A stretch of DNA of 58,491 nucleotides from Aquificales bacterium (GTDB lineage Bacteria; Aquificota; Aquificia; Aquificales; Aquificaceae): positions 37,923 through 96,413 of the forward strand of contig JALWBR010000018.1 of the NCBI GenBank assembly GCA_027037055.1, written 5' to 3'. The notes below the pieces were generated by a model that saw nothing but the letters and a program-made list of their open reading frames with translations, searched no databases and had not been told where the DNA came from. Positions 18,525 to 27,253 of this stretch are shown one piece after another. The position numbers and the translations under genes were made by a program. The number at the start of each line of letters is the position of its first letter. Within the stretch, counting starts at the first letter, position 1.

Positions 18525-19518
18525 GCTCCCTTTTTACAAACTCTTTTGTTCTAAAAAAAATATATGTATCACTGTCCCTTACCCTTTTATATGTTTTATC
18601 ATAGTAGTTTTCTATGAGAAACCTTATCGCTTCCCTCAACCTTCCTTCCTTCATAAGATGTAAAACATGCTCTGTACCTTCTTTCCCTAAGTACTTATTT
18701 ATCTTATAAACCGCCTCCATTATATCACCAACATCCGCATTTTTAAGATACTCTTCCTCTATATTCCTTATCCTCCCCTCCAGGGTCGTATTCAGTTCAA
18801 CCCTGAAACCATTAACGATACTCCTGTAAAGATCCTCTGGCAAATGTATGTTACCTATCCTCCTGCTTTCATCTTCTATAAATAAAACAGTATCTTTAAT
18901 ATTTCTGAGAGTAAAATAAAGATGGGCATCAAACATCTTCTGGGTCGTGTTTTCTCTTATTCCCACCTTTCCGAAAGCGGATCCTCTGTCCTTAGCCAGT
19001 TTTTCAAGATCAACAATAGGAAAACCTTCCCTTTCCATATCCCTCAGTAAAGCGGTTTTCCCCACACCTGTTTTGCCCGTCAACACGATAAACTTCTTTT
19101 CTTTAATAATCCTCTTCATATCCTCAAGAATATATCTTCTGAATCCACGATAACCGCCTTCAAGCCTCATCACTTTTATGCCAGTTCCGGACAGGAAGGA
19201 ACACATAGCTTTACTTCTCATCCCTCCCCTCCAACAATAGATAACGATTTGTTTTCCTCTATTCTCAAGTTCTTTAAACCTTCTATAAAAATGGTATAAC
19301 TTAGGAGAAATAAGCTTTATACCTTCCTCCTTGGCGGTCTCCTGACCTTTTAATCTGTAAACCTCTCCTATGAATCTCTTCTCCTCGTCATCAAACAGAG
19401 GTATGTTTACAGCACCGGGTATGTGAAATTCTTCATATTCGGAAGGGCTTCTTATATCAACGAGCAAAAAATTCTCAAAATCACTAATAAGCTCTTCAGG
19501 GGTTATTTCCCTGAACAT
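18484..19518 (-). CDS. selU: tRNA 2-selenouridine synthase (SelU/MnmH)
   Basis: A 344-residue fusion of a rhodanese domain (about 1-130) and a P-loop domain. The rhodanese active-site cysteine lies in YCWRGGMRS (C95) and the P-loop is GKTGVGKT (148-155). SelU replaces sulfur by selenium at wobble 2-thiouridine via a geranylated intermediate. This implies that the organism makes selenophosphate, although selD is not in the window. It follows the CcmI-like lipoprotein gene with no gap, and its end overlaps mltG. Confidence 0.93.
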   Translation of the reverse strand: MFREITPEELISDFENFLLVDIRSPSEYEEFHIPGAVNIPLFDDEEKRFIGEVYRLKGQETAKEEGIKLISPKLYHFYRRFKELENRGKQIVIYCWRGGMRSKAMCSFLSGTGIKVMRLEGGYRGFRRYILEDMKRIIKEKKFIVLTGKTGVGKTALLRDMEREGFPIVDLEKLAKDRGSAFGKVGIRENTTQKMFDAHLYFTLRNIKDTVLFIEDESRRIGNIHLPEDLYRSIVNGFRVELNTTLEGRIRNIEEEYLKNADVGDIMEAVYKINKYLGKEGTEHVLHLMKEGRLREAIRFLIENYYDKTYKRVRDSDTYIFFRTKEFVKRELRRIFASFYTSLS

Positions 19519-19950
19519 TTACCTTATTATCTGATTCAAAACAACCCTCACTCCCTTAGTACCCGCAACCACATTCACCTGCCCTACAATATCTCCTTTT
19601 TGACTTTCCGCGAACCTGCTTTTACTCAATCTTGCCTTCAATATAAGCATACCCCTTATCATCCTCGTTTCATCTATCTTATGCTTTTCGGATATTCTGA
19701 ACTTGTAAGGAAGCTCGGGATCCTCTACATTAAGAACTGCTATAGGCATAGGTATATTGGGGTCGCTGAGACTTATTATCAGGTATTTTTTGCCTTCGGG
19801 AACCTTGTCCTTGAGGTTATCATCAATTACAACAACACCTTCAACAAACTGATTCTTATATTGTTCTATATTTATACCGGGAGGTAGTTTTTGACATCCA
19901 AAAATACCGACTATAAAAATAAGAAAAGCCCTTAAGAGTATTCTTTTCAT
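19519..19950 (-). CDS. Lipoprotein with a CcmI/CycH C-terminal-like domain
   Basis: A 143-residue protein with a lipoprotein signal (hydrophobic stretch ending VGIFGC; predicted lipid on Cys19). The rest resembles the beta-sandwich periplasmic domain at the end of CcmI/CycH: isolated LIISLSDPNIPMPIAVL, PYKFRISEKHKIDE and LSKSRFAESQKGDIVGQV. CcmI guides apocytochrome c during heme attachment, attractive in a window with so many c-type cytochromes, but the link is by similarity of pattern only. It adjoins selU directly. A TATAAT lies 8 bases before the ATG. Confidence 0.6.
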   Translation of the reverse strand: MKRILLRAFLIFIVGIFGCQKLPPGINIEQYKNQFVEGVVVIDDNLKDKVPEGKKYLIISLSDPNIPMPIAVLNVEDPELPYKFRISEKHKIDETRMIRGMLILKARLSKSRFAESQKGDIVGQVNVVAGTKGVRVVLNQIIR

Positions 19951-19972
19951 GATCCTATATTATACCTATAAT
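19944..19972 (+). promoter_or_regulatory. Possible promoter of tRNA-Gly
   Basis: TTTTCA (19944-19949), a 17-base spacer and TATAAT (19967-19972), ending 16 bases before the tRNA. The -35 overlaps the start of the divergent lipoprotein gene. Confidence 0.45.
19959..19964 (-). promoter_or_regulatory. -10 box just before the CcmI-like lipoprotein gene
   Basis: TATAAT on the minus strand, 8 bases before the ATG at 19950. Only a weak AGGA sits between, too close for a normal SD. It lies within the spacer of the opposing tRNA-Gly promoter, so the two promoters overlap. Confidence 0.4.
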
Positions 19973-19988
19973 AATATTTTAAGGCACA

Positions 19989-20060
19989 GCGGGCGTAGCT
20001 CAGAGGTGGAGCGCCTGCTTCCCAAGCAGGAGGTCGCGGGTTCAAGTCCCGTCGCCCGCT
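19989..20060 (+). tRNA. tRNA-Gly (anticodon CCC)
   Basis: The acceptor strands GCGGGCG (19989-19995) and CGCCCGC (20053-20059) pair fully, with discriminator T at 20060. The anticodon stem CCTGC/GCAGG encloses TTCCCAA, giving anticodon CCC for GGG glycine codons. The T-arm is GCGGG-TTCAAGT-CCCGT. CCA is not encoded, unlike the tRNA-Val of this window, so it must be added by the nucleotidyltransferase. Confidence 0.96.
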
Positions 20061-20146
20061 CTATGATAAAATTCTTTGAATTTAACATAAAAATTGGTTA
20101 TATTTAATATTAAGTAAAAGGTAAGCTTTATCGGAGATATGTGAAG

Positions 20147-22351
20147 ATGGGAAAGCTGAGGTTAGCTTTCCTTATCGGATCTTTGCTACTTGTAGCTTCA
20201 TGCGGATCCAAAAGTAAAAGCGGTGAGTCGGCTGAAAAAACTCTAAATTCAAACAACGCTCCTGTAATAGAAAGTTTTTATGTAGATCCTTCAGAGGGAT
20301 CAGCTCCCCTGAATGTGAAATTTATATGGTCAGTAAAGGATGCGGATAGGGATTCCCTAACATGCTACATAGATGTGAACGGAGACGGAAACCCGGAGTA
20401 TAGGGTTGTTGAGTGTGAGAATAAATCATCCCAGACTCATACCTATAAGGTATTAGGTCAATACAAGGTTATATTTTCCGTAAGTGATGGAAAAACAAAA
20501 GTAGAGAAAACATCACAGGTTAATGTTAAAAACGATCCTCCCCTAATAGAGAACTTTACCGCATCACCATCTTCTGGATCCGCACCCCTCACCGTTACCT
20601 TCTCATGGAAAGTATCAAACAGGGACGGAGATCCTCTGACCTGCTATTTAGATGTTGATGGTGACGGAAATAACGAATACAAAATAAATGATTGTGATAA
20701 AAATACATCCATAAACCACACTTATACCGGGAAGGGAAGTTTTAATGCAAAACTGTCTGTGAGCGATGGAATGGATATAACCGCAAGCCTTATCACCATT
20801 AACATAAACAACTATCTACCCGTTATAAGCAGTTTCTCCGCATCCCCGAACACGGGCCCTGTACCTCTTGATGTAACCTTCTCATGGTCGGTCAGCGACC
20901 TGGACGGAGACCCAGTAATATGCTATATAGATGTTGATGGGGACAACACCGACGATTATACGGTAAATGATTGTACCGTAACAAGCTCCCAACTACACAC
21001 TTATCTTAACGAAGGAATTTACCAGGTTAAGCTAACCGCTTATGATGGTACAGATTACAATACAGCGTACCTCAATATACAAGCGTCTCCCTCATGGATC
21101 CTCAATGTAGGAAGCGGTAATTTGGAAGTATTAAGGGATGTAGCCCAGCTACCCAACGGCGATTTTGTTATAACGGGTTATTATTCAAAATCAAGGGGCG
21201 CCTATGAGATGATTGTCGGAAAAATAAATCCGGATGGCACGGTGGCATGGATAAAACAGATAGGTGACGGTACAAGTAACGAAGATAGCGGATGGAGAAT
21301 CTTACCTACACAAGACGGAGGATTTATAGTAGCAGGTGTAACAAGAAGGCACCGAGGCGTAGCGGATATATGGATCGTGAAGTTTGATTCATCAGGCAAC
21401 ATTATATGGGAAAACTCCTACGGTGGTCAATATGCGGACTATGGATTTCATATAATAGAAACCTCCGACGGCGGTTTCCTTGTTACAGGCAGCAGTATTT
21501 CTTATTCTAACAGTGAAGATATATGGATACTTAAGCTCAACGGAGACGGAACGGTAAACTGGCAGAAAGTTATCGGAGGCGCCGGTACGGATAAGGCTTA
21601 CTCCGCGGTTGAAGATTCTGGGGGCAACTATGTCATAACAGGGTATTACAGCACATCCCAAGGAAGCGAAATATGGGTATTAAAGCTTTCCACAAACGGC
21701 AATATAATATGGCAAAAAATTTTCGGAGATAACTCAACAGGTATGGAAGTGGGAAGATCGGTCACAGCCACATCAGACGGAGGTTACCTAATAGCAGGTA
21801 CAACAGATTCATACGGTAACGGATCTAAGGATTTACTGATTATAAAACTTGATAAAAACGGAAATCTTATGTGGAGCAAAGTTTACGGAGGTGCAGGCTC
21901 AGAGAATGCCTATACGGTGATTGAAACATCTGACGGTGGGTACATTGTTGCAGGTGCAACCGATTCCTTCGGTGCAGGATTGAATGATGGATGGCTGATC
22001 AAAATAGATAATAACGGCACAATAGTTTGGGAAAAAACCTACGGGGGAAGCGCAAATGATATCCTCTGGTCAGTAAAAGAAACACAGGACGGAGGATTTG
22101 TGGCAACCGGTTACAGCGTATCTTTCAGCGGTAATCTTGACATGCTTATAATAAAAGCGGGAAGGGATGGAAGGGTGAAAAGCTGTACCGCCGTGGGTAC
22201 AGGGTCATCCAATACCATTGATATAACCCAAAACCTGCAAGTTAGTATACCAACTATAACCGTAAACTCATCAAATACAACACCTCTAAATGAGACTTCC
22301 AATTCCGCACCTCTATCTCTTAACCCCGTTACCATCTGCCCTGCTATTTAG
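20147..22351 (+). CDS. Surface lipoprotein with three PKD-like domains and a seven-bladed beta-propeller
   Basis: A 734-residue exported lipoprotein; the lipobox LLVASC follows a hydrophobic signal. Three PKD-like domains (about 38-305) each carry CYxDVxGDG, a calcium-type DxDGDG turn, and a later cysteine that could form a disulfide. Seven repeats of about 50 residues then follow, each with a TSDGGYIVAG-type strand, an I-V-K-L-D-x-x-G-N turn and W. These predict a seven-bladed propeller. Start at ATG 20147 is preferred over GTG 20141 because GGAGA is better spaced. Binding to other surfaces or proteins is possible; no enzymatic site is seen. Confidence 0.8.
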   Translation: MGKLRLAFLIGSLLLVASCGSKSKSGESAEKTLNSNNAPVIESFYVDPSEGSAPLNVKFIWSVKDADRDSLTCYIDVNGDGNPEYRVVECENKSSQTHTYKVLGQYKVIFSVSDGKTKVEKTSQVNVKNDPPLIENFTASPSSGSAPLTVTFSWKVSNRDGDPLTCYLDVDGDGNNEYKINDCDKNTSINHTYTGKGSFNAKLSVSDGMDITASLITININNYLPVISSFSASPNTGPVPLDVTFSWSVSDLDGDPVICYIDVDGDNTDDYTVNDCTVTSSQLHTYLNEGIYQVKLTAYDGTDYNTAYLNIQASPSWILNVGSGNLEVLRDVAQLPNGDFVITGYYSKSRGAYEMIVGKINPDGTVAWIKQIGDGTSNEDSGWRILPTQDGGFIVAGVTRRHRGVADIWIVKFDSSGNIIWENSYGGQYADYGFHIIETSDGGFLVTGSSISYSNSEDIWILKLNGDGTVNWQKVIGGAGTDKAYSAVEDSGGNYVITGYYSTSQGSEIWVLKLSTNGNIIWQKIFGDNSTGMEVGRSVTATSDGGYLIAGTTDSYGNGSKDLLIIKLDKNGNLMWSKVYGGAGSENAYTVIETSDGGYIVAGATDSFGAGLNDGWLIKIDNNGTIVWEKTYGGSANDILWSVKETQDGGFVATGYSVSFSGNLDMLIIKAGRDGRVKSCTAVGTGSSNTIDITQNLQVSIPTITVNSSNTTPLNETSNSAPLSLNPVTICPAI

Positions 22352-22413
22352 GACAACTTATTGCAACCTATCTCTTTTTGTAAGATAATAAGATAGATTT
22401 TCTGGGGTACACT

Positions 22414-24273
22414 ATGGGAAAAAGAAAAATACATATAACGGATGTGTCCTTAAGGGACGGCATACAAAGTCTTTTAGCTACAAGAGTCAGAACGGAAGAT
22501 ATGATTGAAGTACTGAAGATTTTAGATAAGTGCGGTTTTTGGTCCCTTGAGGTGTGGGGAGGAGCCACCTTTGATGTTTGTCTCAGATATCTAAAGGAAG
22601 ATCCGTGGCATAGACTCAGAAGATTTAAGGACACTGTCAAAAATACAAAATTGGAGATGCTTCTGAGGGGTCAAAATATAGTAGGCTACAAGCACTACCC
22701 GGATGATGTGGTTGAAGCTTTTGTAAAAAAGGCTATTGAAAACGGTATAGAAGTCTTCAGAATATTTGATGCCCTTAATGATGTAAGGAATATGAAAAAA
22801 TCCATTGAGGTAGCCAAGAAAGAAGGAGCGATAGTAAAAGGCGTTTTATCTTACGCCATAAGCCCAGTACATACGATTGAATATTATGTTAAGGTTGCAA
22901 GAGAACTGGTGGATCTGGGGGTTGATATAATTTCAATAAAGGATCAAGCGGGTCTGCTGTCTCCAAAGGTTTCATACGATCTTGTTTCCGCCTTAAAATC
23001 AGAGTTTAACCTTCCCGTTCACCTGCATACCCAAACTACAGCGGATCTTGCTGAGATGGCTCAACTTAAGGGAGTTGAAGCGGGAGCGGATATGATAGAT
23101 ACATGCTTCTATTCTCTATCATGTCAAACCTCCCATCCCCCAGGTGAAACCATGATTTATATCCTGAAGGAATTCGGCTATGAAGTTGACATAGACGAAA
23201 AGCTTTATAAAGAGGCGGGGGATATTATGAAATCTATAAGAGGTAAATATAAAAAATACGATGTACTTCCTCCCTATCCGGATGTAAATGTCTTAATACA
23301 TCAAATACCCGGAGGAATGATAACAAACTTTATAAATCAACTGAAGGAACAAAATCTTGAGGATAAGCTTGAAGAGGTACTTGAAGAAGTCACAAGGGTA
23401 AGGGAAGATCTTGGCTATCCTCCCCTTGTAACTCCAACAAGTCAAATAGTCGGTACGCAGGCCTTTTTAAATGTTATACACGGTGAAAGATACAAGGTTG
23501 TAACACGGGAGACAAAGGATTATGTAAGGGGGCTTTATGGTAAGCCACCCGCTCCCATAAAGGAGGAGATAATAAGGAAAATCCTCGGAGATGAAGAAAC
23601 CATATATGATAAAAGGCCCGCGGATCTACTTGAACCCTGTATGGATAAAATAAAGGAGGAAGCTGTTGAGGCAGGGGCAAAAACGGAGGAAGACATTATA
23701 ACTTATGCCATACTTCCCGTTGTTGCAAGGGAATTCTTTGAGTGGAGGGAAAAGGCGGAAAAGGGAGAGGTGCCTTCCGTTCCTGTTGAGGAAAGTGTAA
23801 CGGAAGAGTGTAATGAAAAGGCACCCGTTGAATTCACCATAACTGTTCACGGGGAACAATACCATGTTCAGATAGCGGGAAGGGGAGAGGCAACACCCGA
23901 GGGAAGGACCTTCTTTATAAGGCTTGACGGTCAACTTGAAGAGGTTATGTTACAACCCATAAGAGAAATAGAAAGTAAGGGAGCGCCTTTCGGAACATTG
24001 CCGGAAGGTTCCCTCGTAAAGCCCAAGAGACCTAAACCCCGTACACTCGGCGATGTAGCATCTCCTATCTCCGGCAAAGTGGTAAACATAAAGGTATCAA
24101 GGGGTCAAAAGGTTAAGGAGGGTGATGTCCTGTTAGTTGTGGAAGCAATGAAGATGGAAAATGAAATCCACAGCCCTGTTGACGGAGAAGTTGAGGATAT
24201 ACTTGTAAATGTGGGAGAATCCGTAAATCCCGATGAAGTTCTGATAAGGATAAAACCGGAATTTGATAAATGA
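22414..24273 (+). CDS. Biotin-carrying carboxylase/decarboxylase subunit (PycB / CfiA / OadA family)
   Basis: A 619-residue protein with a carboxyltransferase TIM barrel (TDVSLRDGIQSL at the start, FRIFDALND, SIKDQAGLL, HLHTQTT), a conserved PYC_OADA middle region, and a C-terminal biotinyl domain with EAMKMEN (biotin on K580). In Aquificales this family includes pyruvate carboxylase subunit B and 2-oxoglutarate carboxylase CfiA, the latter serving the reductive TCA cycle. Sequence alone does not tell me which. The partner biotin carboxylase subunit is not in the window. Its stop overlaps the hisG start (ATGA). Confidence 0.88.
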   Translation: MGKRKIHITDVSLRDGIQSLLATRVRTEDMIEVLKILDKCGFWSLEVWGGATFDVCLRYLKEDPWHRLRRFKDTVKNTKLEMLLRGQNIVGYKHYPDDVVEAFVKKAIENGIEVFRIFDALNDVRNMKKSIEVAKKEGAIVKGVLSYAISPVHTIEYYVKVARELVDLGVDIISIKDQAGLLSPKVSYDLVSALKSEFNLPVHLHTQTTADLAEMAQLKGVEAGADMIDTCFYSLSCQTSHPPGETMIYILKEFGYEVDIDEKLYKEAGDIMKSIRGKYKKYDVLPPYPDVNVLIHQIPGGMITNFINQLKEQNLEDKLEEVLEEVTRVREDLGYPPLVTPTSQIVGTQAFLNVIHGERYKVVTRETKDYVRGLYGKPPAPIKEEIIRKILGDEETIYDKRPADLLEPCMDKIKEEAVEAGAKTEEDIITYAILPVVAREFFEWREKAEKGEVPSVPVEESVTEECNEKAPVEFTITVHGEQYHVQIAGRGEATPEGRTFFIRLDGQLEEVMLQPIREIESKGAPFGTLPEGSLVKPKRPKPRTLGDVASPISGKVVNIKVSRGQKVKEGDVLLVVEAMKMENEIHSPVDGEVEDILVNVGESVNPDEVLIRIKPEFDK

Positions 24274-24884
24274 AGGTAACATTGGCACTTCCGAAAGGAA
24301 GGCTGTTTGAGGAATCCGTAGATCTTCTCATAGGTAAAGGTATTATTAAGGAGAGAATAGAAGAGGGCAGAAAGCTTATAATTGAAAAGGATAAATTAAA
24401 GATAATACTTGCAAAGCCCTTTGATGTTCCCGTATATGTTGAAGAAGGTGTTGCGGATATAGGTATAGTAGGCAGGGATGTTTTACTTGAAAAAAAACCA
24501 AAAGTTTATGAGTTCGGGGATCTCGGAATAGGAAGGTGTAAAATAGTTGTAGCGGGAAAGGAAAATGATAAGGAAAAATATAAAATATCCCCATATATAA
24601 GGGTAGCTACGAAATATCCTAATTTGACAAAATCCTTCTTTGAAAAAAAGAATGTAAAGGCGGGTATCATACACCTGAATGGGTCCGTTGAGCTTGCACC
24701 CATATTGGGACTTTCTGATTTTATAGTTGATCTCGTTCAAACGGGAAAAACCTTACGAGAAAATAATCTAATCATTATTGAAGAAATAAGTGAATCAACG
24801 GGTGTACTTATAGGAAACAGGGTTTCCTTTATAGCAAAGAGGGAGTTAATTGTAGATATCATCCGTAAGATCTTTTCCATTTAA
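24270..24884 (+). CDS. hisG: ATP phosphoribosyltransferase, short form
   Basis: The first enzyme of histidine synthesis, 204 residues. It opens with VTLALPKGRLFEES and has GIVGRDVLLE and the PRPP-binding segment HLNGSVELAPILGLSDFIVDLVQTG. The length shows it is the short form, which lacks the regulatory domain and needs HisZ as a partner; hisZ is not in the window. Coupled to the upstream biotin-subunit gene by a 4-base overlap, an arrangement without an obvious pathway reason. The last 26 bases overlap carA. Confidence 0.96.
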   Translation: MKVTLALPKGRLFEESVDLLIGKGIIKERIEEGRKLIIEKDKLKIILAKPFDVPVYVEEGVADIGIVGRDVLLEKKPKVYEFGDLGIGRCKIVVAGKENDKEKYKISPYIRVATKYPNLTKSFFEKKNVKAGIIHLNGSVELAPILGLSDFIVDLVQTGKTLRENNLIIIEEISESTGVLIGNRVSFIAKRELIVDIIRKIFSI

Positions 24885-25962
24885 GTGTTATATTTATAAA
24901 CTCATTGAAGATATGATAAGAGTCGTGGGGTCCGGGAGAATTCTCTGGATGAAACTGCACCGAATAAATAGGCATGGTTTTGTGTCTTATACCTTCAACG
25001 GTTTCATCCAAAAGATTTATGTGGGTTATTTCTATATCGTTTCCTATACTGCCAGGATCAATAGCATAGTTGTGATTTTGAGCGGTTATCTCTATACTGC
25101 CGGTAAGCAAGTTTTTTACTGGGTGATTACCGCCGTGATGCCCGAATTTAAGCTTGTATGTTCTACACCCCAAAGCTATACCGATAATCTGATGTCCGAG
25201 ACATATACCGAGTATGGGTATTTTCCCCGCATATCTGTTAACAATATCTATTCCCTCCTTTACCCTTTCTGGATCACCAGGTCCGTTTGACATAAGAAGG
25301 GCATCAGGCTTAAATTTTTCAATTAATTCAAAAGCCTTAAAATAAGGTATTATCACCACCTCAGCACCGTGATCCCTGAGTTTCCTTTCAATGTTCTTTT
25401 TATATCCGAAATCAACTATACCTATAAGAGGTCCTTTGCCAGCTTTAGTACTCTGAAAATCATACCTTTCTGGAACAACTTCCCTGACAAGATCAAGCTC
25501 GGAGATGGAAGGTATCCTCTTAGCTTTGTTGACAACCTTTACGGGATCCAGCTCCTTTGTGGATATTACACCCCTTACAACCCCTTTATCCCTTATCCTC
25601 TTTACCAATGCCCTCGTATCTATACCCTCAATACCTACTACTCCGTACTCTTTAAGGAACTCATGAAGACTTTTTTTAGCACGCCAGTTGCTATAAAACC
25701 CGAAAGCTTCCCTTACCACAAAGCCCCTAACATGAACGGACAACGATTCAAAGTCCTCCTCATTTATACCGTAATTACCTATCTGGGTATAAGTCATAAC
25801 GACTATCTGACCCCTGTATGAGGGATCGGTAAGAATCTCCTGATAACCCGTCATTGATGTATTAAAGATCAGCTCACCTTCCGTTTCACCTTCCGCTCCG
25901 AAGGATCTTCCTATGAAGTAAGTTCCGTCCTCAAGACCGAGTATAGCCCTCTTACCCGACAC
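24859..25962 (-). CDS. carA: Carbamoyl-phosphate synthase small (glutaminase) subunit
   Basis: A 367-residue glutaminase subunit that delivers ammonia to CarB for arginine and pyrimidine synthesis. It opens AILGLEDGTYFIGRSFG. The class I amidotransferase domain has the nucleophile in GICLGHQI and the HPENSPGPHD segment near the end. The start is GTG at 25962; the frame extends 29 codons upstream, but that extension does not look like CarA. TATAAT lies 6 bases before the GTG with no SD, consistent with a leaderless mRNA and supporting this start. carB is not in the window. Confidence 0.93.
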   Translation of the reverse strand: MSGKRAILGLEDGTYFIGRSFGAEGETEGELIFNTSMTGYQEILTDPSYRGQIVVMTYTQIGNYGINEEDFESLSVHVRGFVVREAFGFYSNWRAKKSLHEFLKEYGVVGIEGIDTRALVKRIRDKGVVRGVISTKELDPVKVVNKAKRIPSISELDLVREVVPERYDFQSTKAGKGPLIGIVDFGYKKNIERKLRDHGAEVVIIPYFKAFELIEKFKPDALLMSNGPGDPERVKEGIDIVNRYAGKIPILGICLGHQIIGIALGCRTYKLKFGHHGGNHPVKNLLTGSIEITAQNHNYAIDPGSIGNDIEITHINLLDETVEGIRHKTMPIYSVQFHPENSPGPHDSYHIFNEFINITLKWKRSYG

Positions 25963-25968
25963 AATTAG

Positions 25969-25974
25969 ATTATA
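25969..25974 (-). promoter_or_regulatory. Extended -10 box directly before carA
   Basis: TATAAT on the minus strand, preceded by TGT (an extended -10), 6 bases before the GTG start. Transcription would begin at or next to the GTG. Confidence 0.5.
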
Positions 25975-26007
25975 ACAAGTTTTTATAAAAAAACTAAAAA
26001 ACCGATT

Positions 26008-26013
26008 TATATT
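26008..26013 (+). promoter_or_regulatory. -10-like box just before the EAL-HDOD gene
   Basis: TATATT, 7 bases before the ATG at 26021, with no SD. It lies 34 bases from the opposing carA -10 box in an AT-rich divergent region. Confidence 0.4.
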
Positions 26014-26020
26014 TCTTGAT

Positions 26021-27253
26021 ATGCGGGTAAAATTGAGTAAGCAATCCATCTTTAATACCCAAGGAAACAGAGTTGGAGCTGAAGTTTTTCTTCACTCCAC
26101 AGATAAGCCTCATAACGGTGTTTCATCAAACAGACTTATATTCATCATGATAAAGAGTATAGCGGAATACGGAGTCACGAGGATTGACGATGGAAGGAAG
26201 ATATTTATAAGGATACCCTTAGACAGCCTGCTAATGAAAATATTTGACCTCATAAACCCCTTCTCCGTAATATATAAGCTCTACCCGCCCTCCGTAAGCA
26301 ACAGTACCATAGTGCTATCAAAGGTCATAGGCGTTATAAAAAAGCTAAAGGCGGAAGGTGCGGATTTCATAATACCTTTCCAGATGTACGAATCAAGTCC
26401 GGAGCTCGGGGAAGCCATTGATATCATTGAATTCACTCCCTCAGAACTCAACATTGAAAGGGTAAGTACAGTAAAAGCAAACAAGAAAAAAATACTTGTT
26501 ACAAACATCAAAAATAAAGAAGACCTGCAACTCGCTCTTAAAATGGGAGACTTTGTTTCCGGTCCAGCGGTTGAAGAACCAAGGCTTCTTAAAGAAATAA
26601 AGCTTTCCCCCTTTCTCAGAAGCACCTTACTGCGCCTGCTTACCCTCCTAAATACATCGGAAGACATAAAAGAGTATGCGAAGGTAATAGAAACGGATGC
26701 GGGTATGTCAGCAAAACTCTTAAGATTCGTAAATTCCGCTTACTTTTCAATACAATCTCAGATAAAGAGTATTGAACAGGCAGCAGCATTCTTCGGTTTG
26801 AAACAGCTCAGGAACTTTATACTCGTAATATCCATAAACGATTATGCAAGTGTAGGTGATACGAAGGTGTGGAAGAAATCCCTGATAAGGGCAAAGATAA
26901 TGGAAGGTCTTGCAAAAAAGAAATATCTTCAACTCGCAGCGGAAGCATACCTTGCGGGATTATTTTCCCTCATTGATGAACTTATTGAGGAGGATAAAAT
27001 CTCTTTCCTTAGGAGGGTTAATGTAGGAGAAAATATAATCTCCGCTTATACGGATAAAACATCCCCTTTGGGTATTCTGCTTCACTATGCGGAGATATTG
27101 GAGAACAACAGTACGAGGATTGTAGCGGATGAATATGATACAAGTCTTCCCGTCTTGGATGAGATTACGGAAAGATTTGGTATTTCCAAGGATGAAATTA
27201 TAAATATAGTAAAACTGAGTTATATTATGGCTGATACGGTTATTCATCTTTAA
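26021..27253 (+). CDS. Degenerate EAL + HDOD signalling protein (YuxH-like)
   Basis: A 410-residue cytosolic protein. Residues 1-195 follow the outline of an EAL phosphodiesterase domain (QSIFNTQGNRVGAEVFLH at the start, FVSGPAVEEP at the end) but lack the EAL and DDFG catalytic motifs. Residues 200-400 form an HDOD domain (LLRLLTLLNT, LKLLRFVNSAYFS-like, IEQAAAFFGLKQLRNFI). Such fusions act as c-di-GMP-linked regulators without catalysis. It converges with a PAS-GGDEF-EAL gene, overlapping its end by 14 bases. Its own role is inferred from architecture. Confidence 0.8.
   Translation: MRVKLSKQSIFNTQGNRVGAEVFLHSTDKPHNGVSSNRLIFIMIKSIAEYGVTRIDDGRKIFIRIPLDSLLMKIFDLINPFSVIYKLYPPSVSNSTIVLSKVIGVIKKLKAEGADFIIPFQMYESSPELGEAIDIIEFTPSELNIERVSTVKANKKKILVTNIKNKEDLQLALKMGDFVSGPAVEEPRLLKEIKLSPFLRSTLLRLLTLLNTSEDIKEYAKVIETDAGMSAKLLRFVNSAYFSIQSQIKSIEQAAAFFGLKQLRNFILVISINDYASVGDTKVWKKSLIRAKIMEGLAKKKYLQLAAEAYLAGLFSLIDELIEEDKISFLRRVNVGENIISAYTDKTSPLGILLHYAEILENNSTRIVADEYDTSLPVLDEITERFGISKDEIINIVKLSYIMADTVIHL

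Noticed and set aside
20141-20146. GTG at 20141 as start of the PKD/propeller lipoprotein
   Set aside because: The GGAGA site is only 3 bases away; ATG 20147 has better spacing and keeps the full signal peptide.
26021-26049. Overlap of carA with the EAL-HDOD gene through a longer carA frame
   Set aside because: The 29-codon extension of carA is unlike the family and a promoter lies just before the GTG at 25962.
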